From Bretschneidera sinensis (taxonomy: Eukaryota; Streptophyta; Magnoliopsida; Brassicales; Akaniaceae): a stretch of DNA of 64,000 nt. Positions 34,796 to 47,618 of the stretch are shown piece by piece. How positions within the stretch are numbered: the stretch's first letter is position 1; each line of letters opens with the position of its first letter. Below the pieces are notes generated by a model. The model ran no database searches. It had not been told where the DNA came from and saw only the letters and a program-made list of their open reading frames with translations. The translations under genes were made by a program, and so were the position numbers. Location of the stretch: contig CM043700.1 in assembly GCA_023935145.1 (NCBI GenBank), positions 104,562,400-104,626,399 of the forward strand. The letters run 5' to 3'.

Positions 34796-36383
34796 ATGAC
34801 CCGATGTTCCCAGTCAACTAGGTTGAGCATGTGGATCTTCGAAGATAGTATGATAGCTTTACCGCACTAATTACCCAACTTGTTCCTAGCCTAGCCGAGT
34901 TCATTGTTATCGACCTTAGGCCCGATAAGATGATACCTTGAGAAGTCGATCAAGATCAGACCTCACGACCCGCCTACTTATTTTGAGGAAGTGACCTCAA
35001 GCAGAAAGAATGAGTAACTCGATCAGGGCAATGGTTGAGAGTGTTTGACTGAGAGGGTAGAACCTATTAGGTGAACTCTTCAACGTTATATCCGGAACAA
35101 TGAGCTCGTCTCCAACTTTAGCCCCGAAAGGAAACAATAAGATCATGAAAAGTCTGAAGTCAACAAGTAGTTGCAGGGGATGATTGTATGCATCAGATTT
35201 GCTCTAAATAAGAATGGATTAGACATCCGATATTAGTTCAAGCCCTATGACAACCCTATTTCCAAGGAGATTAAGGATGAGGATGTGTCTGACAAATTTA
35301 AGGTGCCTTATACGGTGACATACTTTACAAAAATTTTCCCCATTGATCACCTAGAGGCCTACACATGCCTCATAGTACTCCACGGCTACTCTAACATCGT
35401 TATATGCCAAGCCTTCCCCAAAACTCTATGTGCAATCACAAGAAACTGATTCTTTCGTTTGCCAGCAAGATCAGTCAAGTCGTTTGATGACCTCAGTGTC
35501 TAGTTCACCACTTATTTTTTTCAACAGTAGAGGTCCAAATAAAAATTCTGAAAGCCTTCTTAGCATAACACAATATCCCGAAGAAAGTCTTTGCTAGTAC
35601 ATCCAAAAATTTACCTCTCAGTTTGTGCTAATTCGAGACTCAGATCAAAAGGTTGGCGTTACAGCCTTCGTCGATGACATCTAAGCCTGTGAATTCAACT
35701 ACTATCTATCACGAAATCCGCTGCATACAATGCACGAGCTCCTCTCTAAGGCTGATGAGTTTGTTATTGCTTAAGAGGACCAAGATTTCCGTAAGCAAAA
35801 AGAAGAGGCCTTATAAGAAAAGAAGAGGAAAGAGTTTAATAGTCCGAAATCAAAGGACAGTCATGGAAAGGAAAACAGAGGCAATGGTTGCAAGAATGGA
35901 AAAACTAACATGACACTGCGGGGATTTAAGAACTACACACCTCTTAATACTTCAAGGTTTCAGGTCCTGATCGAGGTAATGAACCATGACATTATTTGAT
36001 GGCCAGAGAAGATCAAGACCATTTAAAATAAAAGAAATATATCCAAATTCTATCTATTTCACTGAGATCATGGTTATGACATCGATGAATGCTGGCACCT
36101 GAAGAACGATATTTAAAGTCTGATCCGAAAAGGATATCTCAAGAAGTTTGTCTGGGGCACCTCCCTAATAAACCCTGCCCGAGACAAAAGCCCAAAGTGT
36201 CAGGACGAGTAGTTCAAAGGGAAGTAGAAGGCATAAGCTCGAAGAATGGTTGGATAATGTACTTATAGTGGGCATTATCCAAACCATCTTTTATTTTTAT
36301 TTTTTGGGGGAAGGGGGGGGGGGGGGGCGGGACAACCTAGGGGGAGAATCTATATATTCTCATAAAGCCTATGTTAGGTTCAT
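34796..36383 (+). pseudogene. gag of the Tat-like gypsy
   Basis: Fragments in changing frames read LPARSVKSFDDLS (about 35458-35500), MHELLSKADEFVIA (about 35728-35770) and a Tat-type cysteine/histidine segment with DHGYDIDECWHLK then SLIRKGYLKKFV (about 36064-36150). The gag-protease linker then reads GGESIYSHKAYVR up to the copia LTR at 36384. A run of 15 G residues lies at 36313-36327 in this linker. Multiple stops are present. Confidence 0.75.
36313..36331 (+). repeat. poly-G tract, 15 G then CGGG
   Basis: An uninterrupted G15 run is preceded by GGGGGAA and followed by CGGG. It lies in the glycine-rich gag-protease linker. The exact length may be unreliable in sequencing. Confidence 0.9.
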
Positions 36384-37282
36384 TGTTGATGTTTTTCTAA
36401 GGTTTAAACAAGGTTTGAAGATGTTCAACATCAGGTCTTGGTGCCTAGGCCTGGAGTGAGCGTGCCTCTGGCTATAGGAGCTCCAAAAATGGGTGAAGGG
36501 ATGTGCGCCGTGACCTAGAGTGTGGGAGCCGTGGCTTAGCCCTATGCGCCATAGCTCAGCCACCTCAGGCCGTGGCCTCCATCAAGGTTGATAAAAGGTG
36601 TGTTTTCAAGCCCTCTTCAGACTGCGGCTTGCCCTGTTCTCGCCCGCGGCTTGAAGGCACACCTGATGCTTTGGTTTCAGTCTTTTGAGAGGTGCGTGGA
36701 TGCATGAAAAAAATGCACAGGATCACTAAGGATTGATGAAGGGCTATGATTGAATGGTCCTTAAGATCTAAGGGTGGAGATTGACTTCTAATATTGGCTC
36801 AAGAAGTGGTTCACTATATAAAGGGTCACCTAGCTTCAATCTCAACACAATTGTAAGACGAGACATATAAGTGATCATCATAAAGAGAATTCATATGCAT
36901 GTGTGAGAGTGCGAAGACACAAAACATAGGAGAGGCACTAGAATAGATCTCAAAAGATAGGCTGGTTGTAAAAAGAGAGTAGCATATATTGGGTAGAGGG
37001 CTTTGTAATAGTTCTTATCACTTTCTTTCTTCTCTTCTTAAGTTCTTCAAGAACTTGAGTTTCTTAGAGAGGGTTGTTGTATTTGTAAAGAACCATTGAT
37101 TTAGTGTAGAGAGTTCAGAGGAACTCACAGGGACGTAGGCTATTGCTGAACCTCGATAACAACTGTTATGTCCTTTTCTTTATTTGATTTCTGTTTCTGT
37201 TTCCGATTCATCTTTACAAGTCATTCTAGACTTGGGTGTTTAGAAGATCACCACCTGGGTATCTCCAAGGTGATTTCCAACA
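36384..37282 (+). repeat. 5' LTR of the copia element
   Basis: The LTR begins TGTTGATGTTTTTC and ends GATTTCCAACA. CACTATATAAAGGGTC near 36809 is a likely TATA box and transcription start region. A GC-rich block with GCCGTGGC/GCGGCTTG motifs lies at about 36505-36660. Confidence 0.9.
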
Positions 37283-37283
37283 G

Positions 37284-37379
37284 TAGTATCAGAGCTAGAG
37301 GAGATACCACAAAAGTGGTATCAGAGCCGGAGGAGCTTTGGTGAGAGGGTATCAGAGCTGGAACAAAAGGTATCGGAGT
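37284..37379 (+). other. primer-binding site followed by three PBS-like copies and a hairpin
   Basis: The LTR-adjacent site TAGTATCAGAGC (37284-37295) has one mismatch to the iMet PBS. A perfect TGGTATCAGAGC follows at 37316-37327, with variants at 37347-37358 and 37368-37379. GATACCAC-AAAA-GTGGTATC (37303-37322) is a perfect 8-bp stem covering the start of the perfect copy. Confidence 0.88.
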
Positions 37380-37565
37380 CAAGACTCTAAGAATCAAAGA
37401 TCAACTTCTTGGGTGATTCAAGAACGGAGTAAAGATCAAGATCTGATCGTGTTCTTGAGCGTGATTCAAGAACGGTATTGAGATCAATCTCCGATTGTGT
37501 TCTTGAGGTTTAAAAGAAATTGGAAATAAATTGTGGGTGCTGCATAAATCTGAGATTTTCTCCGC

Positions 37566-38433
37566 AAGATTGCTTCAAATTTCATTGTTGAGAAGTTTGA
37601 TGGAAAGGGAGACTTTGCCCTTTGGAAGCAAAAAATCAAGGCTGTTCTTATGTAGTAGAAGGTGGACTTGGCGATTAGAGAAGATGACACTTTTCCAGCA
37701 AGTATCACGGAGGTTCAACGGATTGAGATAAAGAAGATGACATACAGCACTATTTTCTCGCACATGTCGGATAGTGTCACAAGGGAATGCGGAGACTCGG
37801 AAGATCCTGTTGTCATATGGAAGAAACTAGATGAGTTATTTCTTACCAAAACTCTCCCTAATAAGATTTATCTTCTTAAAAGAATCTTTTCTTTTAAAAT
37901 GGATCATACTAAAGAGTTACAAGATAATCTTTATGTGTTTAATAAGCTGGTTCAAGATTTGAATAGCTGTAGCATAACATTCTCGGATGAACAATTGGCT
38001 GTTATTTTGTTGAATTCTCTTCCTGATTGTTTTGATAATTTGATTAATGCAATTGAATATGGAAGAGATACTTTAACTAAGGAGATTGTGATCAATGCCA
38101 TAATGGGCTTATGATTTCAAAGCCAAGATGAGGGAAGCATCAAGTGGAGAAAGGTTGTTCATTAGAGGAAGGTCAGCAAGTCGAAATGGCAGTAGCATTC
38201 ATGGCAACTACAAGGAGAAATCAAGAGGTTAAGGGCAGAGCTATGGGAGATTTTATTCCAAACCGAGATTTGGAGGAAAGATATGCTTCTACTGCAACAA
38301 GGAGGGACATTTCAGGAAAGACTGCAAGAAGAAGATGTGGGATGAGAGAGGAAGAAGCCATACCAACAATGGAGAGGCTTCGGTTGCCAAAGGAGAACAG
38401 TAAGATGATGTTCTTGTTGTGTGCTCAAATGTG
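37566..38433 (+). pseudogene. copia gag, with two adjacent stops and a frameshift
   Basis: The frame ASNFIVEKFDGKGDFALWKQ leads into two consecutive TAG codons (37653-37658), where relatives read Gln-Gln. It then continues to 38114 with VIWKKLDELFLTKTLPNKIY and LLNSLPDCFDNL. A frame change near 38110 precedes the CCHC knuckle CFYCNKEGHFRKDC at 38284-38325. This is a UBN2/gag_pre-type copia gag. Confidence 0.85.
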
Positions 38434-41400
38434 AGCAGGAGGCAAGGCAGCAAGAAATGGATTCTGGATTCTAGGTGCCCTTATCACATGTGCCCTCACA
38501 AGGATTGGTTCAAGAATTTCTAGGAAACCAATGATGGAAAGGTTTTCTTGGGGAATGACACTTCTTGCCAAGTGAGGGGGATAGGAGACATCAAGTTGAA
38601 GATGTTTGATGGAGTCACAAGGCTGCTGCTGAATGTGAGGTATCTTCTGGATTTGAAGAGGAATTTGATCTCATTAGGGCAGCTGGATTCCATGAGGTAT
38701 TCATACAAGGCAGAGAGAGGAAAGATCAAGGTGACCAAGGGATCTTTGATAGTGATCAAAGCTGCAGTAAAAGATGGTCTCTATAAGATGATCGGAGACA
38801 TAAAGATCAAGGATCAAGCAGCAAGCTTGATGGCTGAGATGGATAAGGCAGCCCCTTTGGCACACTCACTTTGGATATATGAGTGAAAAGGGCCTACAAG
38901 TTCTCAGCAAGAATGGTCTACTTGGTAGTGACAAAGTAGAGAAATTGGATTTTTATGAGTGTTGCGTTCTTGGGAAGCAACACCGGGTCAGCTTCAACAC
39001 CGGAGTGCATAAGTCTAAGGGCATTCTTGACTACATTCATTCAGACCTTTGGGGACCAGCAAGAACACCAACACAAGGAGGTAACCTTTATGTTTTGTCT
39101 TTAATTGATGATTATTCAAGAAAGGTTTGGGTTTATTTGCTTAAAAATAAATCAGATGCTTTGAATAAATTTGTGGTGTGAAAAAAGTTGCTGGAGACTC
39201 AAACAGGTAGGGTAGTTAAGGCTTTACGAACCGATAATTTCTTAGAATTTTGTAATAAGGATTTTGACAAATTCTGTGAGTTAAATGGCATTCTAAGACA
39301 TAGAACAGTTGTAAAAACTCCTCAGCAAAATGGAGTTACTGAGAGGATGAATAGGACCCTTATGGAAAAGGTTAGGTGCATGTTAATTGGGTTCGGTTTA
39401 CCAAAATATTTTTGGGGGAAGCTGTGTCTACTGCTGCATACTTGGTTAATAGATCACTCTCTAGAGCTTTAGAGCTCATGACTCCCATGGAGATATGGAG
39501 TGGGAAACCCCCAGAGTTAAACAACCTTAGGACTTTTGGGTGTGCTGCATTTGCACATAAAAAAGATGATAAACTTAACCCAAGGTCTAGAAAATGTGTG
39601 TTTCTAGGGTATGGTGATGGGGTTAAGGGGTATAGGTTGTGGTCCTTAGAACCAAAAGGAATGAAACTTATAATAAGTAGGGATGTTATTTTTAATGAAT
39701 TGTTATTTTCCTATTTGGAGAACACTTACCCTGCATGGGCTAGTGATCAAACTAGCCCAAAATTTGTGGAGCATCGCATCAAGGAAAATTCAGTTCAGAT
39801 AGAGCAAGGAAGGCAAGAGGGTTCGGACCAGGTAGAGCCCATTGATGAAGGCCAAGCTGAGGGCACTCAAGAGGAGGTTGAACTGGAAGGGGTTGATACA
39901 GCAAGTCAGAATGACTACCAGCTCACAAGGGACCGGGAAAGAAGGGTGGTCAGACCACCTTTGAGATATGGGTTTGCGAATGCTAATGTAGCATCTCCTT
40001 GGACAGAAAGAGGGATTGTTGAACGAAAAACTTACATGCATGGAATGTAAGGATTCGTCAAAGTGGCAGCTAGCTATGGAGGAAGAAATGGATTCTTTGA
40101 GGAAGAACAACTCTTGGGAATTGGTGCCCAAACCAGAAAAAACAGAGAGTTGTGGATTGTAAGTGGATCTACAAGATCAAAGAAGGGAACACTCCAGGGG
40201 ATGAAGTTCGGTATAAAGCTAAGCTGGTGGTGAAGGGGTTCACACAAAGAGAAGGCATAGATTTCACTTAAATATTCTCACCGGTTGTGAAGTACAAGAT
40301 GATACGGATAGTATTGGCAATGGTAGTCCAATTTGATTGGGAAATCGAGCAAATGGATGTGAAGACAGCGTTCTTACATGGAAGGTTTGATGAGACCATC
40401 TACATGAGGTAACCCGAAGGCTATGAGGAAGGAAGGTAGGGAGAGTTGGTGTGCTAATTGAAGAAATCTCTCTATGGCCTGAAGTAATCACCTCAGCAAT
40501 GAAATAAGAGGTTTGATTCCTTTGTAACTAGCTTGGGTTTCATGAGGAGCTACTATGATTCGTGCTTGTACTACAAGGGGCACAAGGTGGAGGAAGTGGT
40601 GATCATCCTCATCTATGTCGATGATATGTTGCTGGTTGGGAGCAGCATGGAGATGATAGAAGAATTGATGTCTCAACTCAGTGAGGAGTTTGAGATGAAG
40701 GACCTTAGCCATGCACAGAAGATCCTTGGGATGATTATAATCTGAGAAAGGGAGAGAAACAGATTGAAGATTTCTTAGACTTCCTATATAGAGAAGATGA
40801 TATCTAAGTTCTCTATAGAAGATAGCAAACTAGTGAAGGTTCCCCTTGCTAGTCATTTCAAGTTCTCTAGCGATCAATGTCCGAGATTGTAGGTGGAGAA
40901 GAAGGAAATGGAAAAGGTCCCTTACTCTAGTGCGGTTAGTTCAGTTATGTTCACCATGGTAAGCATTAGACCAGATATTGCTTATGCAATAAGTGTTCTC
41001 AGTAGGTTTATGAGTAATCCCGAAAAAGAGCATTGGCTTAGGATGAAGTTGTTGCTAAGGTACTTGAAGAGAAGCGCAGAAATAGGGCTGATTTATGAGA
41101 AGAGGGGTAAGTTCATCTGTCTTGAGGGTTATGCGGATTCGGACTATGGAGCAGATCGGGATAAAAGAAGATCCATTACCTCATACTTCTTCAACTTAAA
41201 CAGATGTTGTATAAGTTGGAAGGCTTAGTTGCAGCCGGTGGTAGCACTCTCAACAACCAAGGCTAAGTACATAGCGGCAACGGAAGCCATTAAGGAGGCT
41301 ATGTGGTGCAAAGGGTTATTGGAAGAGTTGAAGGTCTTGAAAGAGCAGGTGGTGGCGTATTCGGATAATTAAAGTGTGTTGCACTTGTGTAAGAATCCAG

Positions 41401-41590
41401 TGTTCCATGAGAGGACAAAGCACATGGATGTTCAGTATCATTTTATTTGGGAAAATGTTACGGAATGATGCATTCATGTGGACAAGATAGCCACGGAGGA
41501 AAATCCTGCAGATTTAAGCACCAAGGTTTTACCTCTAAGTAAGTTCAATCATTGCCTTGGACAGCTTAGGATTGGAGTCGGTTGATATGA
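38434..41590 (+). pseudogene. copia pol: PR-IN-RT-RH, broken
   Basis: The protease motif reads WILDSRCPYHMCP near 38460-38500; the catalytic D-S/T-G has become DSR. The gag-pre-integrase region spans 38548-38886. The integrase zinc finger and core span 38879-39480 (FYECCVLGKQHR, DDYSRKVWVY, QQNGVTERMNRTLME). RT spans 40078-40760, with QMDVKTAFLHG and the catalytic YVDDM at 40614-40628. RNase H spans 40893-41560 (RPDIAYAISVLSRFM, GYADSDYGAD). Stops at PEGYEEG (TAA) and in SLYGLK-stop-SPQQ-stop-NKRF replace Gln and Trp codons. Three or more frameshifts are also present. Confidence 0.88.
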
Positions 41591-41666
41591 TGACTCAAGA
41601 TAAGTTTAGATCCTGAGTTCTCTGCACAATGGGTTCAAGTTTAATTGCTTAGACAAAGGTAGAGAT

Positions 41667-42541
41667 TGTTGGTGTTTATCTAAGGTTTAAACAAGGTTTG
41701 AAGAGATTCAACATCAGGTCTTGGCGCTTAGGCTTAGAGTGAGAGCGCCTCGGCCTCCAGGAGCTCCAGAAAATGGGTAAAGGGCTGTATGTCGCTGCCT
41801 AGAGTGTGGGCGCCGTAGCTTTGCCCTGTGCATCGCGGCTCAACCAACTCAGGTGGCAGCCTCCAGCAAGGTTGATAAAAGGTGTGTTTTCAAGCCCTCT
41901 TCAAGCCGCGGCTTGCCCTGTTCTAGGCCGCGGCTTGAAGGCACATCTGATGCTTTGGTTTTAGTCTTTTGAGAGGTGTGTGGATGCATGAACAAAGCAC
42001 ACAGGATCACTGAGGATTGATGAAGGGCTATGACTGAATGGTCCTCAAGATCTAAGGGTGGAGATTGACTTCAAAGATTAAGGGTCACCTAGCTTCAATC
42101 TCAACACAATTGTGAGACAAGAGATATAAGTGATCATCATACAAGATAATTCAAGTGCAAGTGTGAGAGTGCAAAGAACAAAACACAGGAAAGGCACTAG
42201 AATAGATCTCAAAAGAGAGGCTGGTTGTAAAGAGAGAGTAGCATAGATTGGGTAGAGGGCTTTGTAATAGTTCTTATCACTTTCTTTCTTATCTTCTTAG
42301 GTTCTTCAAGAACTTGAGTTTCTTGGAGAGGGTTGCTGTATTTGTAAAGAACCATTAATTTAGTGTAGAGAGTTTAGAGGAACTCACAGGGACGTAGGCT
42401 ATTGCCAAACCTCGATAACAATTGCTATGTCTTTTTCTTTATTTAATTTATGTTTCTGTTTCCGATTCATCTTTACAAGTCATTCTAAACTTGGATGTTT
42501 GGAAGATCACCACCTGGGCATCTCCAAGGTGATTTCCAACA
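41667..42541 (+). repeat. 3' LTR of the copia element
   Basis: The LTR begins TGTTGGTGTTTATC after the purine-rich AAGGTAGAGAT and ends GATTTCCAACA. It is roughly 90% identical to the 5' LTR by eye and lacks a short segment (including the TATA region near 36809) that the 5' LTR has. Confidence 0.9.
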
Positions 42542-45500
42542 GTTGGATTAGTTGAAAGGCCTAACAAGAAAAGTAGGTCTGTTAAGATGATTAGCTTCAC
42601 TGATGAGGATCTTATAGATGTCCAATTCTTCATAATGGCGGAGGGGTCATAACATTAGTTGTCGCAAATTTCGTTATGCAAAAAATACTGGTTGACAATG
42701 GCTCATCCCAAGGTATCCTTTATTATGATGCCTTTAAGAAGATAAAGCTGGTAGATGATCACCTCAAGCATATCAATCACCCTTTGTATGGATTCTTATG
42801 AGAATCTGTCTATCCAAAAGGAATCATCAGCTTACTGGTGATAACGAGAACCACCCTGCACTTGACCACCATAATGAGCACCTTCTTATGATATACCTTT
42901 CCTTTGCCTACAATTCCATTCTTGATATTCCTAGAGTGAATGCTATGAAAGCTATGGTATTAACTTACCATTTTAAGATGAAGTTCCTGATTGAGTAAAG
43001 CGTCAATGAAGTCAAAGGAAACCAAGCTGCTGCACGTACCTATTACTTAGCCTCCATGAAGGGAAAAGATAAACCCGTTGTTATAAAAATTGAAGACTTG
43101 AAACATGAGGCAAAGCACCCAAAGGATAAAACAAAGGACGAACTACACTTAGTACCTATGATATATGGAGATGATGATAAGCAGAGATACAGATTGGCTC
43201 AGACTTAGAGGGTGAACTTCGGGCACGACTGCTCTCCTTTCTCCGAGAAAAGAAACATATGTTTGCATGGTCGGCCTTTGACATGCTGTGGATCGACTTA
43301 AAGACCATTATGCACTACTTGAATGTCGATCTCGATAATAAGAAAGTGATCCAAAAGAATAGACCAATTGGTGCCGAGAGACAACAAGTAATCAACGATG
43401 AGGTCAACAAGCTCCTTAAGGATGAATTCATTAAGGAAATTGACAACCCTAAATGGGTTCTCAATGTGGTTTTGGTAAAGAAATAAAATGGAAAGTTCGA
43501 GATTTGCATTGCCATGACTGACTTAAATAAGGCTTGTTCAAAATATAGTTTCCCTTTGTCAAGGGTAGATCAACTGGTTGACACCACTTTTGGATATGAG
43601 ATATTGAGCTTCATGGATGCTTACTTTAGTTACAATCAGATCTAGATGCATGAGCCTGATTAGTCACACACAACATTTATCATTGAAAAAAGCCAATATT
43701 GCTATAAAGTTATGCTATTCGGACTGAAAAACATCAGAGCCACATACCAAAGACTGGTCAACAAGCTTTTCAAGAACTAGATTAACTGAAACATAGAGGT
43801 GTATGTAGACAATATGCTTGTCAAGAGTACTCAAGCTTTAGACCATGTTTCTGACTTAAACGAATGCTTTGTGAACCCATCCAAGTATGTCTTTGGCATG
43901 ACCTTTAGCAAGTTCCTTGGCTTTATTGTAATTAAAAGGGACCCTGAAAAGATTAGGGCCTCATTTGATATGGAAACACGACAGAACATAAAAGAACTGC
44001 AGAAGCTCATAGGCCGTATCACCACCCTCAGTCGCTTCATGTCCAAGTTAGAGGAGAAGTGCCTATCATTCTTCAAAGCTCTTAAAAAAATTAATGACTT
44101 CCAATGGACAGAAGAGTGCTAAACCTCTTTTGATTAAATGGAAAGGTATATAAGCTCACCTATTCTCCTATTTAATCCGAAGGATGGCAAAGAATTATTT
44201 CTTTACTTGGTTGCTAGCGAAGTCGCCGTGCATCAATATTAGTGAGAGGATGGAAAATTTCCAAAGCCCATCTACTATGTCAATAGAGTTCTTTAGGACA
44301 CCAAGACTCAATAACAATCTATTGAAAAGCTAGTATATACTATGATCATAGCCCAAAAGTTGCGCCTATAATTCCAATCAAATCTGATCATAGTGTTGAT
44401 AGACTACCCTTTGAGTCAAGTTCTCCAAAAACCCAACCTTTCCGGATGAAATGTGAAGTAGTATATTGAGTTGGGAGAATATAAGATCTGGCCCTAACTA
44501 GCCATCAAGGCCAAAGTCCTAGCAGACATTATTGTTGAATGCACCTTTCTAGTAGGAACCACTGAAGGGTAATAGTCTGTGCAAGAACCTGAACTCTCGG
44601 CTTAGAAGCTCTTGGTCGATGGTTCGTCCAACTATAGTGGAAGTGGCACCAAACTCATCTTGATTAGCCCAAAAGGTTTCGCTGTTGGGTATGCCTACAA
44701 TTCAATTTCAAGGCCTAAAACAACTATATAGAGTATGAATCACTGCTTATCAGTATGAAGTTGGTCAAATATCTTTTGGTCAAAACCTTAGAAGTCTTCA
44801 ACGACTCTCAATTGGTGGAAAGTCAAATGTTTGGAGATTATGAAGCAAGAGTAGCATAGATGGTTAAGTACCTATCCAAGGTGAAACAAGCTATAACTCT
44901 TTTCAAGTCTGTAAAAGTGAGCTAAGCTTCGAGATTGAAAAATGCTAAAGGAGATGCTTTAGCTCAATTGGCCTATTCCAGGACTTCGAAACTCCCAAGA
45001 GTAGTATATGTGGAAATCTTCTGTTTCCATATCATGTAAAAAGCTAAGTTAATTGACATAGATGACGAACCATGTTAAATGGATCCCATAGTCAAGTACC
45101 AAGAAAGTGGCAAGCTCCTCGAGTCGAGGCTTGAAGCAAAGAAATTGAGGTCCCAAGCAGCCCACTACTCCATAATAAATGATTAGCTATACCAAAGATC
45201 TTTAACGTTGTTGTATCTGAAGTGCCTAAAGCCTAGGAAATTTGACTATGCTATAAGGGAAGCATATGAAGGCATATGTTGAAACCTCCTTTGTCGACGA
45301 GGCTTGGCCGATAAAATTTTGAGGCAAGGATACTATTAGTTAGGATTCCTAAAAGAATCTTAAGAATTCGCCTAAAGATGTGTAAAGTTCCAAATGTTTA
45401 CCTTAGTGACTCATTAACCTATTTACCCACTAAGATCTATCACTAGTCTGATTCCGATCTCCATGTGTGGAATCGACATTCTTGGACCTTTTCTAGAAGC

Positions 45501-46042
45501 TTTGGGACAATTCAAACATCTGATAATGGAAATGGACAATTTCATCAAGTGGGCAAAGACTAAACCATTGGCCAAGATCACAAATGAGAATTTAAGAAGC
45601 TTTGTATGGAAGTCCATCCTGTTCAAGAATAGGACACCAAAGGCTCTAGTGACGGACAATGACAAACAATTTTAAAGAATATGTTTCAAGGAGTTTTGCC
45701 TAGAGCTCTAGATTGATCATCGTTACTCCTCCATTGGTTACCCACCAGCCAATGGGCCGCCTAAGGTCACCGAACGAACCATACTCCAAACTCTAAAGAA
45801 AATGATCAAAGATGAGGAAATATTATGGTCAAAGAGTTGAAAAATGCATTGTGGGCATACAGGACCAGACCTCGATCCCTAACAGGTGAAACTCATTTCA
45901 GATCTAAAGTTGAGGTCCTTGTTGAGGTGGGAGAACCTTTCATATGAGTCTAACTCTTTGATCCTAATAATAATGCTAAAGGGCTAAGGATGAACCTTGA
46001 TTTGATTGAGGGGGTCAGAGATGAAGCACTACTAAGGCTTGT
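42542..46042 (+). pseudogene. pol of the Tat-like gypsy: PR-RT-RH-aRNH-IN
   Basis: The protease retains VDNGSS (Asp codon 42694). RT spans 43200-43850 (DEVNKLLKDEFIKEI, ALNKACSK-type region, VYVDNMLVKS with one catalytic Asp changed to Asn). RNase H spans about 43900-44560. A second RNase H-like module starts LVDGSSNYSGSGTKLIL near 44610, which is diagnostic of the Tat lineage. The integrase core is at 45463-45900 (CGIDILGPF, TDNDKQF). The sequence is cut at 46042 by the neighbouring LTR. Stops are frequent throughout. Confidence 0.8.
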
Positions 46043-46694
46043 TGTCATGACCCAAACTCATAAGACTACCTATAAAAGTCTACGACGTAAAATCAAATTA
46101 ATTACTATATTTTAATATGAACCTCATTACGTAATTTTCATCTTCAACATTTATCTCAATATTAACTTCAAGTTTTCACCTTCCATTCATGGATAAAAGA
46201 TAAAATATATATTAAAAACTATATCAAATTTATTCACCTCTTACAACATAACCATTAATATAATTACAATAAACTATAGTTTGAGGAGAGGAGGCCAAAG
46301 ATACCACCTAAACCAGAAGACACTCTTGATAGCGAAAAAGATGTTTAAAACTCCTCCAAACCAGACCATTTCACCAAAGAAACGACCAATCAGCTTTTAA
46401 AAGCTGATAGTAGTTTAAAGTACCAAAATTAAAATTCTCATAGAACAAGAAGTATCATTTGTTATATAAAGCACATAAATACGATGGTAAAATATTTAAA
46501 ACATGAACTCTGAATTTAAATCAACACAGATCATTCCTCATCTTTCGAAATAAATAATCACAAATCACTATCTAATCATAACATTGAAACTCATCAAATA
46601 ATTTTTTTAATCTTCTTAAAATCTTATAAATAATATAATCAGCCCTTTCCTTCGACTGGTTTCCAAAGAGTAAGCAGGATACATATGTAATAAA

Positions 46695-46845
46695 TGTCCT
46701 TATCCAGCAGGACACATATCCGAATACTATAAGAGACTGTAGTTGAGGGTAGAATAATCTTTTGGGCACACCCTTATTATCCTCTCGTATCCCCATGCAA
46801 CAGGATACATACATAGTATAATAAATGTCCCCATCCAGTAGGACA
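46695..46845 (-). repeat. three hairpin units with 10-nt spacers in the LTR (copy 1)
   Basis: Units: TGTCC-10-GGACA (46695-46714), GTATCC-10-GGATAC (46787-46808) and TGTCC-10-GGACA (46826-46845). The spacers are variants of CCATCCAGYA. Paired positions change together between units. Confidence 0.85.
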
Positions 46846-47598
46846 CTTCTGTGTATTATTACAACATCAGTACCAAGCCTATTCTCACCATCTCAATAAT
46901 AAATTTCATTGTCAATTCTTTTTTATACTGAAAACATTTTAGAAACATTTTATTTCAACAAAGATAAATATTCTTCATAACTTATTCAAAAATGATTAAT
47001 CATTTCAAATTAGAGATAAAAATTCATACTTATTCACAAATAAAACAATCCAAAGGTACAAATTCATCTTTTTCTTAAACAGTTCATAAATTTAAGCACA
47101 TAATACATTTTTACCACATTAAAAGCAATGAGAATTTATATATAATTTGGTAGTAAAAACTTACCTCCACACTTTAACTATACCAAATCTAGATACTTTT
47201 CACAAAGTAGGGTTACCTAGACTTGCTTCTCCCACTGTACCTCTACCTAACAAGAATACACTTAACCGATATTACTATCTTATAACTTGATCTAAACCTT
47301 TATAATGGGTTAAATACATGTATATATGTATGCATGTTCTAATCTATTCTTAAATTCAAAGTTTTAGTTGAACTCTTTTTCTTCATTTCGAATCAAAATC
47401 AAAACTTTATTCTATGAGGTTTTAAACTCTTAAAATCATGATTTCTATAAAAAAAAAAAAAAAAAGAAGAAGAGGTTACCTCAACAAATATTTTGCCAGA
47501 AACTTTTTGGAACCAAATCTTGAACGATCAAATTCAATAAACGTTTATGAAAAACCTCAAGTTTCGTATGATTCTTCAAAAGTTTTAGAGGGAATTTT

Positions 47599-47618
47599 AG
47601 AGAGAGAGAGAGAGAGAG
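47599..47618. repeat. (AG)n microsatellite
   Basis: Ten AG units lie inside the 3' LTR, close to an A17-type run at 47449-47465. Confidence 0.9.

Larger units (their letters stand above)
36384..42541 (+). mobile_element. Ty1/copia retrotransposon, Tork-like, inserted in the Tat gypsy
   Basis: The LTRs (36384-37282, 899 bp; 41667-42541, 875 bp) start TGTTG and end TTCCAACA. The order gag, zinc knuckle, protease, integrase, RT, RNase H defines Ty1/copia. The gag phrase NLYVFNKLVQDLNS and the iMet PBS suggest the Tork lineage (inference). The flanking pentamers TTCAT and GTTGG do not match, so no target duplication can be shown, yet the Tat reading resumes after it. Confidence 0.9.
34796..46042 (+). 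mobile_element. Tat-lineage Ty3/gypsy internal region, ends missing
   Basis: The element is recognised from gag (34796-36383), a copia insertion, then protease with VDNGSS, RT, RNase H, a second RNase H-like domain (aRNH) and integrase (42542-46042). It starts right after the preceding element's LTR and stops at the LTR of the next element. Neither of its own LTRs is visible. All frames are heavily interrupted. Confidence 0.82.

Noticed and set aside
36379..42546. Target duplication for the copia element
   Set aside because: TTCAT before and GTTGG after do not match, and no nearby shift restores a 5-bp repeat.
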